Source: Firmicutes bacterium AF25-13AC
GTDB taxonomy: Bacteria > Bacillota > Clostridia > Lachnospirales > Lachnospiraceae
Direction of reading: 5' to 3'
DNA length: 64,000 nucleotides
NCBI GenBank assembly: GCA_003478935.1
Contig: QUFP01000007.1
Span: 62,001 to 126,000, forward strand
Under the pieces are notes generated by a model, which was not told where the DNA came from, made no database searches, and saw only the letters and a program-made list of their open reading frames with translations. A program made the translations under genes and the position numbers. Below are positions 16,255 to 25,145 of the stretch, one piece after another (within the stretch, counting starts at the first letter, position 1; every line of letters begins with the position of its first letter).

Positions 16255-19125
16255 TTATTCAAACCAGAAATAACTAATGCCCATAACACCCTTCATAGAA
16301 AGCTTCAATGTAATGATTTCATCCACATATCCCCAGACTGCCATTTCCTCAGAAAGGTTTATGCAAACCTCCTGAATCATGCCCTGCGTGTTTAGCGCAA
16401 ACATCTGTGAATCTTTATCATTTATGGTGATTTTTAACTTACTGCCTTCTATCGCATAAAGCTTCAAATGAAGCTCGCTGCCAAGGCTGTCATTATCACC
16501 CATTGTGTACTCCATCATCGCTTCCTGCGCCTTATTGCTGATGCAGACAACTTGAACACCCTCCCGTTTTGAGATTCTCACATTTCTGCACTCATCATAA
16601 AGCCAGGCTCCTGTAATATTGGCAAAATCACGACGAATACGAATATCACCCTCAAGGCAGACAATAGCCTGCGCTGGACGCTTAGTGCCATCACTTTCTA
16701 TTATCTGTGCCTGTGTATCTGCATCCTCTCCTATCCAGATTCGATATCCGCCATCGGAAAGCATCATGCTTTCTGTAATCACATCATAAATCATCAGCTC
16801 TCTAAATGGAATTTTAATTGTCACTTCCTTAGCTTCATTTGCATGGAGCATAACAAATGCAAAACCGACAAGCTTTTTATCTGGTCGTGTAAGTGACGCT
16901 TCCTCCTTTGCCGCATAAATTTGGATAACCTTTGCACCATCACAATTTCCAGTATTTCGCACACGAAGCACAGCCTTAAGCTGCTCCTTTTCCTGCTCAA
17001 CTGCGAAAATATCATATACAAACGAGGTATAGGACAATCCATATCCAAACGGATATTGTTTTTTGCCTCTATAATATTGATAAGTCTGGCGCGTGCGAAT
17101 AATATCACATTCATTTTTTGCCGGAAGATCTTCAAATGATGAATACCATGTCATATTCAGTCTTCCTGACGGATTATATGAGCCAGACATAACATCTGCA
17201 ATAGCTCTTCCCAGTTCCTGACAACCAGACGGCGTAAAGAGAATGGCTTTTGCTTCCTGTAACGGCATCAGATCATGCGGATAGTTGCTTACAACAACAA
17301 CGATCACCTGCTCATTCACCTTTTTCACAGCTTCAAACAATGCTATCTGAGCACTTGGAAGTCCATACTGCTCTCTGTCCTGTCCAATCTGACCATTGAT
17401 CACTGGATTTGTTCCAAGTACAATAACCACCTTGTCAGCCTCTGATGCTAAAGTCACTGCACGAGCCGTACCATCCCAAGTCTGCTCAATTCCAAATAAT
17501 GCACGATTTTCTCCTGGCCAGCCAATGCCAACCTGCTCATCTGTTGCTGCGCGAAGCATACCCTCGCTGTCCCAATACACATCACGTCCACGCCATGTTG
17601 TCAGGCGAAAACGTCCATCTGACAGCATCTCCACACAAAAGCATTCTTTTACATGACGCCCAAATGCCTCACTGCGGTTTGCAAATAACTTTCCATTCTC
17701 ATCTACGCTTGTCAGATAGCATCCTGTCGATGCCGCCTGCAGATTCATTTTTCCCTGTCCCCAGTCAGTTATAACAAATTCCTCAGCCTCTGAGCGCGAA
17801 CCCAGCGCCAGTCGTCCTTCTTGCGTCAGACAGACAAACCTCTCTCCACAACGAAGACAAAGACGCTTTTTTCCATCTGTGTAAGTCACACAATCTTCAC
17901 CAAATGCATCTCTTATTCCTTCATACGGTGAAATACGATATGGCGGGATACCTCCATTCCAATCCTTAAACCATTCATTTGCCAATGGTCCTATCACTGC
18001 AATTTTTTCTTTTTCTTTTGGAGAAATAGGCAATATCTGTTCTTCATTTTTCAAAAGTACAATTGCCTCTCGTCCAGCCTGACGTGACAAAGCAGCATGA
18101 TCACTGCCGCCTAAAAGTGATTCATCTGGATTTGCAAATGGATCATCTTCTTTTTTATTAAACATACCAAGACGAATCCTTGTCGCAAAGCTGCGGCGCA
18201 CCGCCTGATTAATGTCCTGCATTGAAAGAAGATTTCTGTCATAAGCACCGCGCACCGCTGCTTCCACAAACTCAGGCTCATCAGCAAAACAATCCACGCC
18301 TGCCTTTATTGCAAGCGCTGCTGTCTTTTCCCTGTCAGAAAAACGCTCATCCTGACACAGTTCTTCTAGCGAACATTCATTTCCAACGATATGACCGCTA
18401 AAACGCCACTCTTTACGAAGTACATCCTGTAAATGATCGCCAAAAAGTGCTGGTGTGCCATTAATTGCATTACTTGCTGTCATAACGCCTTCCGCACCGC
18501 CTTCTATGATGCACCTGCGATACGGCTCCAAATAATATTCATAAAAGCTGCGCGGATCAATTGATACACGAAGTGGCCGATCTTCTGAATTATAACCGGT
18601 AAAATATTTAAGCGTAGCTGCTGTTTTTATATAGTTAGGATTATCACCACGCATCCCCTTTATATAAGCAGATGCCATTTGACCACCCAAATGGGGATCT
18701 TCGCCAAATCCTTCTTCTGTCCTTCCAAAACGTGGATCACGCTCTGGTTCCGCCATAGGTGCCCAACGACATAGACCGCCATGTTCACCCTCTCGATAAT
18801 AGAGGATTCGTGCCTCATCTCCAACGGCTGCCCCCATTTTTTCCATAAGCTTAGTATCCCAAGTCTGACTCATACCAAACGGCTGTGGAAATGTCGTTGT
18901 CGGCTTCGGTGCTCCCCAGTTTACGCTTCGATCATGCTTTGCTTCCACACCATGAGCAGCTTCTTCACCCAGATAAGTACTTCGGATTCCAAGACGCGCC
19001 ACTTCTGGTGTAAGCGTCGAGAACATCCTGCATTTTTCATCCAGATTCAGTGCCTCAAGCAGCCAGTCTAACCGTTCATTGATGTCAAGCGAGGCATCCC
19101 ACAATGGTGTATTCTGGTTTTCCAT
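16255..19125 (-). CDS. Glycoside hydrolase family 3 protein with inserted beta-trefoil-like domain; catalytic residues altered
   Basis: A 956-residue protein without a signal peptide, so cytoplasmic. The GH3 barrel is recognisable (RDPRFGRTEEGFGEDP about 129-144, VMTASNAINGTPA about 214-226) and so are the C-terminal sandwich and Fn3-like domains (FGYGLSYTSF). Between about 415 and 540 is a fascin-like/beta-trefoil insertion instead of PA14. Three usual active-site features differ: KHF is KYF (173-175), the SDW nucleophile position reads GNE (Asn249), and the Glu-containing acid/base loop reads INGQIGQDR (576-584). It could be a binding or regulatory protein, or use another mechanism. Family assignment is sure, activity is not. 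Confidence 0.85.
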   Translation of the reverse strand: MENQNTPLWDASLDINERLDWLLEALNLDEKCRMFSTLTPEVARLGIRSTYLGEEAAHGVEAKHDRSVNWGAPKPTTTFPQPFGMSQTWDTKLMEKMGAAVGDEARILYYREGEHGGLCRWAPMAEPERDPRFGRTEEGFGEDPHLGGQMASAYIKGMRGDNPNYIKTAATLKYFTGYNSEDRPLRVSIDPRSFYEYYLEPYRRCIIEGGAEGVMTASNAINGTPALFGDHLQDVLRKEWRFSGHIVGNECSLEELCQDERFSDREKTAALAIKAGVDCFADEPEFVEAAVRGAYDRNLLSMQDINQAVRRSFATRIRLGMFNKKEDDPFANPDESLLGGSDHAALSRQAGREAIVLLKNEEQILPISPKEKEKIAVIGPLANEWFKDWNGGIPPYRISPYEGIRDAFGEDCVTYTDGKKRLCLRCGERFVCLTQEGRLALGSRSEAEEFVITDWGQGKMNLQAASTGCYLTSVDENGKLFANRSEAFGRHVKECFCVEMLSDGRFRLTTWRGRDVYWDSEGMLRAATDEQVGIGWPGENRALFGIEQTWDGTARAVTLASEADKVVIVLGTNPVINGQIGQDREQYGLPSAQIALFEAVKKVNEQVIVVVVSNYPHDLMPLQEAKAILFTPSGCQELGRAIADVMSGSYNPSGRLNMTWYSSFEDLPAKNECDIIRTRQTYQYYRGKKQYPFGYGLSYTSFVYDIFAVEQEKEQLKAVLRVRNTGNCDGAKVIQIYAAKEEASLTRPDKKLVGFAFVMLHANEAKEVTIKIPFRELMIYDVITESMMLSDGGYRIWIGEDADTQAQIIESDGTKRPAQAIVCLEGDIRIRRDFANITGAWLYDECRNVRISKREGVQVVCISNKAQEAMMEYTMGDNDSLGSELHLKLYAIEGSKLKITINDKDSQMFALNTQGMIQEVCINLSEEMAVWGYVDEIITLKLSMKGVMGISYFWFE

Positions 19126-19157
19126 AATTCTTCAGATCCTTTCACCTCAATAAATGA

Positions 19158-19190
19158 GAAAGATGCCGCAGGGAACTCTGCAGCATCTTC
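19158..19190 (-). terminator. Terminator of the second BlaI-type gene
   Basis: A ten-pair stem with one mismatch (19162-19171 with 19178-19187) followed on the minus strand by TTTCTC. GH3 begins only 32 bases further on, so read-through may supply it. Confidence 0.65.
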
Positions 19191-19574
19191 TTACTTCTTT
19201 TCAAGCTCCTTTATCGCAGCTACAACCTCAGCTGCATTCTTCTTTGAAATTCCTTTAGCCAAGCATGCATACTGCACCAGTTCTTCGAGAGATCCGTCAA
19301 ACCAGAAATTCATGAATTGCTTTACCTGTGCTTCCAAAAACTTCTTATCATTGATTGCTGAAGAATAGTAGAACACACGTCCTTCTCTTCTTCCATTTAC
19401 ATAACCTTTTTCAATCAAATGTGCAATAAATGTACATACCGTTGAACGTTTCCAGTCCTTCTGGTATTTCTTTTCAAGTTCATCCATGATGCCAACCAGA
19501 CCAATTTCATTATCAGCTTCCTGAATACATCGATAAACTAGCATTTCACAATCCGTAATATCCGAAAACAGCAT
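19191..19574 (-). CDS. BlaI/MecI-family transcriptional repressor (second)
   Basis: A 127-residue winged-helix protein: TDCEMLVYRCIQEADNEIG, recognition helix region KRSTVCTFIAHLIEKGYVN, wing GRVFYYSS, then dimerisation helices. It resembles the repressor at 5670-6053 only in fold. It starts 32 bases after the stop of the exchanger-like membrane gene and shares its transcript, so it may control that gene and itself through the promoter at 20603-20632. No BlaR1-type sensor is nearby. Confidence 0.85.
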   Translation of the reverse strand: MLFSDITDCEMLVYRCIQEADNEIGLVGIMDELEKKYQKDWKRSTVCTFIAHLIEKGYVNGRREGRVFYYSSAINDKKFLEAQVKQFMNFWFDGSLEELVQYACLAKGISKKNAAEVVAAIKELEKK

Positions 19575-19606
19575 AACTTCTCCCTCTCTTTCTCCTAATT
19601 TGTTGC

Positions 19607-20566
19607 TTAATGCAGGCTAAACTTCATAAGAAGCACAAAAACAAGAGCAAAACCAGCTAAAAACAAGATCGCCTTAATTTTTCCAACTTCACCGCCTACG
19701 TAGAACAAAATACCAAATACGATAATCGCCACCACACATGCAAGCAGCAGGTACGCACCTGCAAATGTAACAATAATAGGTGAAATTACTGCACTAAGAC
19801 CTATCATAAGCAATAATCCAAGATTTCCAGTAGCAAGTGTCAAATGCATTGATACTGGTTTTTGTGTGTTCATCCAGTACTTTCTTGCTACACGCACATA
19901 CTCTGGAAGTACAAGGCCTACGCCGATCACAGCAACACCAAGCACACCCTGCTCTATGTTCAGCGCATGGGTAAGCGCTGCCGTATTATTCATAAGAAGA
20001 ACACCGCCAAGACCTGCCAGTGCAAGTCCCACAAGCGTAAACACAATTGCCGGAACAAAATCCGTATCAGGACGGCGCTGAAGCTTACGGTTTTTTCCCA
20101 TAAAATAAGGAAGCATCCACACAGTAAACGCTACTGCAAGAACACAAAGAAAAAGACCCATTCCCCTAGAGATCGTGCTTGCTGGATGACCTTTACTCCA
20201 GGTATAGTTAGTACAAACAATCAGAATCACAACGCAAACAAGAAGAAGCACAAGATCGCGAAGTGCATTGCCTGCGAGACGGTATGTTCCAGTGATTCCA
20301 AGCATTCCATAGATCAAAAGAAGCTGCAGTACACCAGCTGTCAGCGCTGCTGTAAATACCATGTTCCCAAGACCTAATACACCACCTGAGATTGCTATGC
20401 TTAAAAATGGCATCAAGCTAAGTGCAAACCAGGAAAAAATTCGCTCCTGCGCATCGGATGTCGGTCCTTTTCTCATAATAGAAATTCCGCCTCCATTGAC
20501 TAGCTTTGTACTAAATAACAGTAGAACATATCCTAATACCAATAATAAAATATTCGTTATCCCCAT
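19607..20566 (-). CDS. CaCA (sodium/calcium exchanger)-like membrane protein
   Basis: About 319 residues with roughly ten transmembrane helices in two halves. The second half (VLGVAVIGVGLVLPEYVRVARKY, then LATGNLGLLLMIGLSAVISPI) follows the alpha-repeat pattern of YrbG-type exchangers, including the Pro-Glu pair. The first half has the same layout (LSLMPFLSIAISGG, GLGNMVF), but Pro-Phe replaces Pro-Glu. It may exchange cations or be a derived relative. The ATG at 20566 is 13 bases from AAAGG; an in-frame GTG at 20578 sits too close to it. The BlaI-type repressor follows in the same operon. Confidence 0.55.
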   Translation of the reverse strand: MGITNILLLVLGYVLLLFSTKLVNGGGISIMRKGPTSDAQERIFSWFALSLMPFLSIAISGGVLGLGNMVFTAALTAGVLQLLLIYGMLGITGTYRLAGNALRDLVLLLVCVVILIVCTNYTWSKGHPASTISRGMGLFLCVLAVAFTVWMLPYFMGKNRKLQRRPDTDFVPAIVFTLVGLALAGLGGVLLMNNTAALTHALNIEQGVLGVAVIGVGLVLPEYVRVARKYWMNTQKPVSMHLTLATGNLGLLLMIGLSAVISPIIVTFAGAYLLLACVVAIIVFGILFYVGGEVGKIKAILFLAGFALVFVLLMKFSLH

Positions 20567-20602
20567 AGAAATAACCACGCCTTTCTGTACACATATATAC
20601 TT

Positions 20603-20632
20603 ATTCTACCTTTATCTACTATTGATTGTCAA
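20603..20632 (-). promoter_or_regulatory. Promoter and candidate operator of the exchanger-repressor operon
   Basis: TTGACA (20632-20627), 18 bases, TAGAAT (20608-20603) on the minus strand. TAGTAGATAA and GGTAGAATAA repeat across the spacer and -10, and GTATATATGTGTAC follows; either could be a BlaI-type operator. Confidence 0.55.
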
Positions 20633-20633
20633 G

Positions 20634-20672
20634 TAAAAAAGATAGCTGTCCGAAGAATTTTCGGACAGCTAT
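20634..20672 (-). terminator. Terminator of glnA
   Basis: A perfect 13-pair stem (20642-20654 with 20660-20672), 5-base loop, then CTTTTTTACTT on the minus strand. Confidence 0.93.
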
Positions 20673-20728
20673 GCATTCTTTTATATTTTATTAAGTATTC
20701 AGAAGCACATTTACAATCACTTTTGTTT

Positions 20729-22834
20729 TTAGATTTCAAACAGAAGATCGCCATATGTTGGCATCGGCCATACCTTGCGCTCTACTAATACCTCAAGCTT
20801 ATCAACTGGTGCACGTAGCTCATCCATTGCTTCCTTTACAACATCCTTATAATAGAATGCCTGCTCTTTTCCTTCCATAGCAACAGCCTTTGCGTGAACA
20901 TCACTTAACTTCTTTAATGCCTGATATGTTTCACCAAGAAGCTCTGCAATCTCATGAAGCATACCCTCCTGAGTGGAGATGTTTGCTGCTGCGTATGCAG
21001 ACTTAATAGTATTTACAGATGCAGCCAGATTGTTCTCATACTTGATAACAGCCGGAATGATCTTCTTTGTTACCATATCAATCATTGTACCTGCTTCAAT
21101 ATTTAAAGTCTTGCTGTATGTCTCATAGAAGACTTCTGCACGAGCCTCAAGCTCTCTCTTTGTTAAGATGTGGAACTTCTCATACATCTCTACTGTCGTT
21201 GGCTCTGTAACAGACTTGATGGAGTCAACCCATGTCTTTACATTTGGAAGACCACGTCTTTCGGCCTCTGCAACCCACTCGTCAGTATATCCGTTTCCGT
21301 TAAAGTAGATATCCTTGTTCTCACGGATAAACTCTGCAGTCACTTCGCGAACAGCAACATCTGTGTGCTTACCTTCTCTAAGCTTTGCCTCAATTGCATC
21401 TGCTGCATCAGAGAATGCTTCTGCCATCATTGCATTTAATACAGTGTTTGGCTCTGCAATGTTGCAGGATGAAGCAACCATTCTAAACTCGAAACGGTTT
21501 CCGGTAAATGCAAATGGTGATGTACGGTTACGGTCGGTCGGATCCTTATCAACAGCCGGGCACTCCTTTACACCAAGATCAAGCATTCCAGCTGGAATAG
21601 ATGAATCTGCATATCCCTTTTCGATGATCTGATCAACTACACCACCAATCTGATCACCTAAGAAGATAGAAATAATTGCTGGCGGTGCCTCATTTGCACC
21701 CAAACGATGATCATTTCCTGGGTTAGAAGCAGCGGTACGAAGAAGAAGTGCATGCTTTTTCACTGCCTTCATAACGCAGCCAACAACTAACTGGAAGCGA
21801 GTATCAGTCTCTGGCTTCTTGCTTGGCTTAAACAGATTAATACCATCATCTGTGGAAAGAGACCAGTTGTTGTGCTTACCAGAACCATTTACGCCTGCAA
21901 ATGGCTTCTCATGAAGCAAACATACAAGACCGTGACGTGTTGCAACCTTCTTTAAGGTATCCATTAAAAGCAGGTTGCTGTCTGCTGCAACGTTTGTCAC
22001 AGAGAAAATCGGAGCAACCTCATGCTGTCCTGGCGCAACCTCGTTATGCTGTGTCTTTGCAGTGATACCAAATCTCCACAGCTCTTCGTTTAGCTCCTTC
22101 ATAAAGGAACCAACACGCTCCGGAATTACACCGAAGTACTGATCATCGAGCTCCTGTCCCTTTGGAGCCGGTGCGCCAAACAGTGTACGACCTGTAAATA
22201 CAAGGTCATCTCTCTGTAAATATTTATCTCTGTCTACAATGAAATACTCCTGCTCAGGTCCAACACCTGCAGTCACCTTTGTAGATGTAGTGTTTCCTAA
22301 CAGACGAAGAAGTCTGACACCCTGCTCACTTACTGCGTCCATAGAACGAAGAAGCGGTGTCTTTGCATCAAGTGCTTCACCTGTGTATGAGCAGAATGCT
22401 GCCGGGATACAAAGAATGGTTCCAATTGCATCCTCCTTTACGTAAATCGGTGAAGTCATATCCCATGAAGTATAAGATCTTGCGCGAGAGGTATCACGAA
22501 TACCACCTGACGGGAAGGATGAACCATCTGGCTCAGACTCACACAATTCTTTTCCGGTAAAATCCATCATGACCTTACCATCTTCATCTGGAAGCGAAAC
22601 GAAGGAGTCATGCTTCTCTGCAGTAAGCATTGTCAGTGGTTCAAATACATGTGTAAAATGTGTTGCACCTTTCTCAATTGCCCAGTCTCTTACTGCCTGT
22701 GCAACGATGTCTGCAGATCCCTTATCCAGCTTGCACGCCTTCACTTCATTATAAACCTTCTTCGGAAGACGAGCCTTCATCTCAGCATCTGTAAAAACAT
22801 TGTTGTTAAATAACTCTGTAATTCTGCCGCTCAT
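20729..22834 (-). CDS. glnN: Type III glutamine synthetase (GlnN)
   Basis: Makes glutamine from glutamate, ammonia and ATP. At 701 residues it has the length of the type III family (types I and II are about 450 and 350). Seen: an N-terminal segment special to type III (SGGIRDTSRARSYTSWDMTSP), GVGPEQEYF metal site, NEVAPGQHEVAPI, HEKPFAGVNGSGKHNNWS, and a C-terminal helical extension. It is a single-gene unit; the 200-base leader contains a hairpin and a terminator, so expression is probably set by attenuation. Confidence 0.96.
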   Translation of the reverse strand: MSGRITELFNNNVFTDAEMKARLPKKVYNEVKACKLDKGSADIVAQAVRDWAIEKGATHFTHVFEPLTMLTAEKHDSFVSLPDEDGKVMMDFTGKELCESEPDGSSFPSGGIRDTSRARSYTSWDMTSPIYVKEDAIGTILCIPAAFCSYTGEALDAKTPLLRSMDAVSEQGVRLLRLLGNTTSTKVTAGVGPEQEYFIVDRDKYLQRDDLVFTGRTLFGAPAPKGQELDDQYFGVIPERVGSFMKELNEELWRFGITAKTQHNEVAPGQHEVAPIFSVTNVAADSNLLLMDTLKKVATRHGLVCLLHEKPFAGVNGSGKHNNWSLSTDDGINLFKPSKKPETDTRFQLVVGCVMKAVKKHALLLRTAASNPGNDHRLGANEAPPAIISIFLGDQIGGVVDQIIEKGYADSSIPAGMLDLGVKECPAVDKDPTDRNRTSPFAFTGNRFEFRMVASSCNIAEPNTVLNAMMAEAFSDAADAIEAKLREGKHTDVAVREVTAEFIRENKDIYFNGNGYTDEWVAEAERRGLPNVKTWVDSIKSVTEPTTVEMYEKFHILTKRELEARAEVFYETYSKTLNIEAGTMIDMVTKKIIPAVIKYENNLAASVNTIKSAYAAANISTQEGMLHEIAELLGETYQALKKLSDVHAKAVAMEGKEQAFYYKDVVKEAMDELRAPVDKLEVLVERKVWPMPTYGDLLFEI

Positions 22835-23051
22835 GTTTTCAACCCTCTCATTCTATACTGATATAACGCTCTGTCTGCTGCCTTTTCTTCTGTTAAGCTA
22901 TTCTGCAGAGCCACCTGACCGAACTGATATATTATCGACCGCTTTACCGCGATAAAGTAAAAAAAAGAACGTCCTTATCAACTAAGATAAGAACGCCCTT
23001 GTTCCAGTCAGATCGTGATTGTCTGTTTCAATCACTGATGACAATAAAATA
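22835..23051 (-). promoter_or_regulatory. Structured 5' leader of the glutamine synthetase gene with internal terminator
   Basis: From the promoter at 23046-23074 the leader first forms GTGATTG / CAATCAC (23015-23035), then a terminator stem GGGCGTTCTTATC / GATAAGGACGTTC (22967-22998, with G-T pairs) followed by eight T (22966-22959), then about 120 bases before the start codon. A terminator between promoter and gene means antitermination or attenuation. ANTAR-type antiterminators control nitrogen genes in Clostridia, but the loops here do not clearly match that motif. Confidence 0.55.
22959..22998 (-). terminator. Leader terminator upstream of glutamine synthetase gene
   Basis: Twelve to thirteen base pairs including G-T pairs, 6-base loop TTAGTT, then eight T on the minus strand. 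It could alternatively be a late terminator for the aldolase gene 160 bases upstream. Confidence 0.75.
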
Positions 23052-23074
23052 CACCTTTTCATTCAGAAAAGCAA
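23046..23074 (-). promoter_or_regulatory. Promoter of the glutamine synthetase leader
   Basis: TTGCTT (23074-23069), 17 bases, TATTTT (23051-23046) on the minus strand, upstream of the leader hairpins. Confidence 0.5.
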
Positions 23075-23155
23075 GTGTTTTTCCAGAATCGTTTCACTTT
23101 TGTGAAATATTCCTCTTTTTCACGCTAAACCTGAACGATAATTGTCTTATTTGTT

Positions 23156-24019
23156 TCAAGCCTTACCTACAGAACCGAACAGCTCCATCTTTTCCTTAAC
23201 AGTAGCCTTGATTGCCTCAGCACCTGGTGCTAACAGCTTTCTTGGGTCAAAGCCCTTACCCTTCTGATCCTTGCCAGCCTCGATATACTCACGAGTAGCT
23301 GCTGCGAAGGACAACTGGCACTCTGTGTTTACATTGATCTTGGAAACGCCCAGAGAAATTGCCTTCTTAATCATGTCAGCCGGGATACCTGTACCACCGT
23401 GAAGAACAAGCGGCATATCGCCAACCTTCTCGCTTACTGCTGCCAGTGTCTCAAAGCTTAATCCCTTCCAGTTAGCCGGATATACACCGTGAATGTTTCC
23501 GATGCCTGCTGCCAGCATGGTTACACCAAGATCAGCAATTTTCTTGCACTCTTCTGGATCTGCACACTCGCCCATACCTACAACGCCATCTTCCTCGCCG
23601 CCGATAGAACCAACTTCTGCCTCAAGAGACATTCCCATGCCCTTACATACAGCAACAAGTTCCTTGGTCTTCTCGATATTCTCTTCGATCGGCAGATGAG
23701 AACCATCAAACATGATGGAGGAGAAACCAGCCTTGATGCACTTATAGCATCCTTCATAGGTTCCATGATCCAGATGCAGAGCAACCGGAACAGTGATGTT
23801 CATTTCCTCAATCATAGCCTTTACCATAGCTGCTACTGTACCGAAACCGGTCATATACTTACCAGCACCCTCGGAAACACCAAGGATAACCGGGCTCTGC
23901 AGTTCCTGTGCGGTTGCAAGGATTGCCTTGGTCCACTCCAGGTTATTGATATTGAACTGGCCTACTGCATACTTGCCGGCCTTTGCTTTCTTAAGCATCT
24001 CTTCAGCTGTTACTAACAT
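23156..24019 (-). CDS. fba: Class II fructose-1,6-bisphosphate aldolase
   Basis: Zinc-dependent glycolytic aldolase splitting fructose 1,6-bisphosphate. The 287-residue protein shows ALHLDHG (catalytic Asp and zinc His, about 81-87), MFDGSHLP, EAEVGSIGGEED, zinc-ligand segments GIGNIHG and VLHGGTGIP, and NVNTECQ. GGAGGT precedes the ATG. It is a single-gene unit with its own promoter at 24072-24100. Confidence 0.97.
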   Translation of the reverse strand: MLVTAEEMLKKAKAGKYAVGQFNINNLEWTKAILATAQELQSPVILGVSEGAGKYMTGFGTVAAMVKAMIEEMNITVPVALHLDHGTYEGCYKCIKAGFSSIMFDGSHLPIEENIEKTKELVAVCKGMGMSLEAEVGSIGGEEDGVVGMGECADPEECKKIADLGVTMLAAGIGNIHGVYPANWKGLSFETLAAVSEKVGDMPLVLHGGTGIPADMIKKAISLGVSKINVNTECQLSFAAATREYIEAGKDQKGKGFDPRKLLAPGAEAIKATVKEKMELFGSVGKA

Positions 24020-24071
24020 TGAAGTACCTCCTTTAATTGCTTGTGTGATTATTTTTTAACAATCTTCTGTA

Positions 24072-24100
24072 AGTATAGCATCTTCTCCGATAGATTTCAA
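24072..24100 (-). promoter_or_regulatory. Sigma-A promoter of fba
   Basis: TTGAAA (24100-24095), 17 bases, TATACT (24077-24072) on the minus strand. Confidence 0.7.
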
Positions 24101-24145
24101 CTGGATAGTTACAAAAATTTAATGATTTCCTGTTTGCAGCACTTA

Positions 24146-24174
24146 TTGACTTTTATACATAGGCACGGTATCAT
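24146..24174 (+). promoter_or_regulatory. Sigma-A promoter of the small membrane protein gene
   Basis: TTGACT (24146-24151), 17 bases, TATCAT (24169-24174), 36 bases before the start codon. Confidence 0.65.
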
Positions 24175-24210
24175 TTTAATTAAAAATAATATTCGCAGAA
24201 AGGCAATGAT

Positions 24211-24642
24211 ATGAAATTCAGCATGAAAAAGGATTCTCCTTTTCGCAACAACATTTTTCCGTGGCTTATCTACGGCTTTGGCACAGGCTTCTATATCAGC
24301 CTATTACTTGTAAAGATGATTAAGCGTCCAGAACTGCTTTCCCCATGGATCACTATTTTACTTGCAGCTGCCGGCATAGCGCTTGGTGCAGTCTACATGA
24401 TGTATTTAAAAAAGAAAGTGACAAACCGCCGTCCATACCTTTCTTTAAAACAGGGTATGATCATCGTGTGGGTCGTAGGTCTTTTATGTATTCTTTTGAC
24501 TCAGATTTCCCACTGGACCTATTGGCTCTGTATTTTCCTGTCAGGAATGAGTGTCGGTTACTTCTTTATTTATATTCCTAAATTCATTGAGATCAAAAAT
24601 TACCTGACGGATTTGATGAAAGACTATGAAACAGAAAAGTAA
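24211..24642 (+). CDS. Hypothetical four-helix membrane protein
   Basis: A 143-residue protein not recognised as a known family. Hydrophobic helices lie at about 16-34, 46-64, 82-98 and 101-123, joined by short basic loops (YLKKKVTNRRPY inside), with a charged cytoplasmic tail. AGAAAGG precedes the ATG and it has its own promoter. It stands alone between divergent aldolase and convergent lipoprotein genes, so context gives no function. Confidence 0.75.
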   Translation: MKFSMKKDSPFRNNIFPWLIYGFGTGFYISLLLVKMIKRPELLSPWITILLAAAGIALGAVYMMYLKKKVTNRRPYLSLKQGMIIVWVVGLLCILLTQISHWTYWLCIFLSGMSVGYFFIYIPKFIEIKNYLTDLMKDYETEK

Positions 24643-24695
24643 TGCTTCAGTAAATTTTTCAAAGCGGCATAAGTCATAAGCACCGTTTTTATAAT

Positions 24696-25139
24696 TTACT
24701 GGAACAGTACTGGCTCTGGCCTATATTCGATTTTAATGACCGCGTATGGATAACTGATATTCGCAGGTTCTTCTCCTTCCGGACCAAGCAATACACTTGT
24801 TACAACAATATTCTCTTTTGTCAGATATACGTCTGGAAACTGAATACTGTATCCGCCGGTCAGCTGTTTTCCATAACCAACCACTATGTAGAGTTCATCC
24901 TGATCAGCATAGGTCAGTTTGAACTCTCCTGTTTTTTTCTGATCAATGATTGTCTTTAATTCTTCTGGAATCTCATCATCATCCACTACTGTAAAATCAA
25001 TCTCCTGCAGACGTTCTTCCTTTTTTGATGTACAGCCAAAAGACAGGCAAAAAAGAGCACACAGGCAGATACTAATGACTCGGCAAATCAAGTGATACTG
25101 ATTTCTTTTGTTGTTCATTCTTAAATTAGCAGCAGACAT
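24696..25139 (-). CDS. PrcB-family lipoprotein
   Basis: A 147-residue exported protein: a basic N-terminus, hydrophobic stretch (VISICLCALFCLSFG) and lipobox cysteine at about residue 36, so membrane-anchored by lipid. The C-terminal half (YGKQLTGGYSIQFPDVYLT, then PYAVIKIEY) fits the PrcB C-terminal fold, named from a Treponema protease complex; no protease gene is adjacent. The ATG at 25139 sits six bases after GGAGG, which is itself one arm of a perfect hairpin. An in-frame ATG at 25118 lacks a good binding site. Confidence 0.75.
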   Translation of the reverse strand: MSAANLRMNNKRNQYHLICRVISICLCALFCLSFGCTSKKEERLQEIDFTVVDDDEIPEELKTIIDQKKTGEFKLTYADQDELYIVVGYGKQLTGGYSIQFPDVYLTKENIVVTSVLLGPEGEEPANISYPYAVIKIEYRPEPVLFQ

Positions 25140-25145
25140 AAAAAG

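Noticed and set aside
19862..20377. 171-codon plus-strand frame opposite the exchanger-like gene
   Set aside because: Its composition is Lys/Thr/His-rich and it mirrors a transmembrane gene; no ribosome binding site or family signal.
22959..23035. Leader hairpins before glutamine synthetase as a classical ANTAR two-hairpin motif
   Set aside because: Loops are AAACAGA (7 bases) and TTAGTT and lack the expected hexaloop with A at 1 and G at 4; kept only as an unspecified attenuator.
23489..24016. 175-codon plus-strand frame opposite fba
   Set aside because: Shadow of a highly conserved aldolase gene; no start signals.
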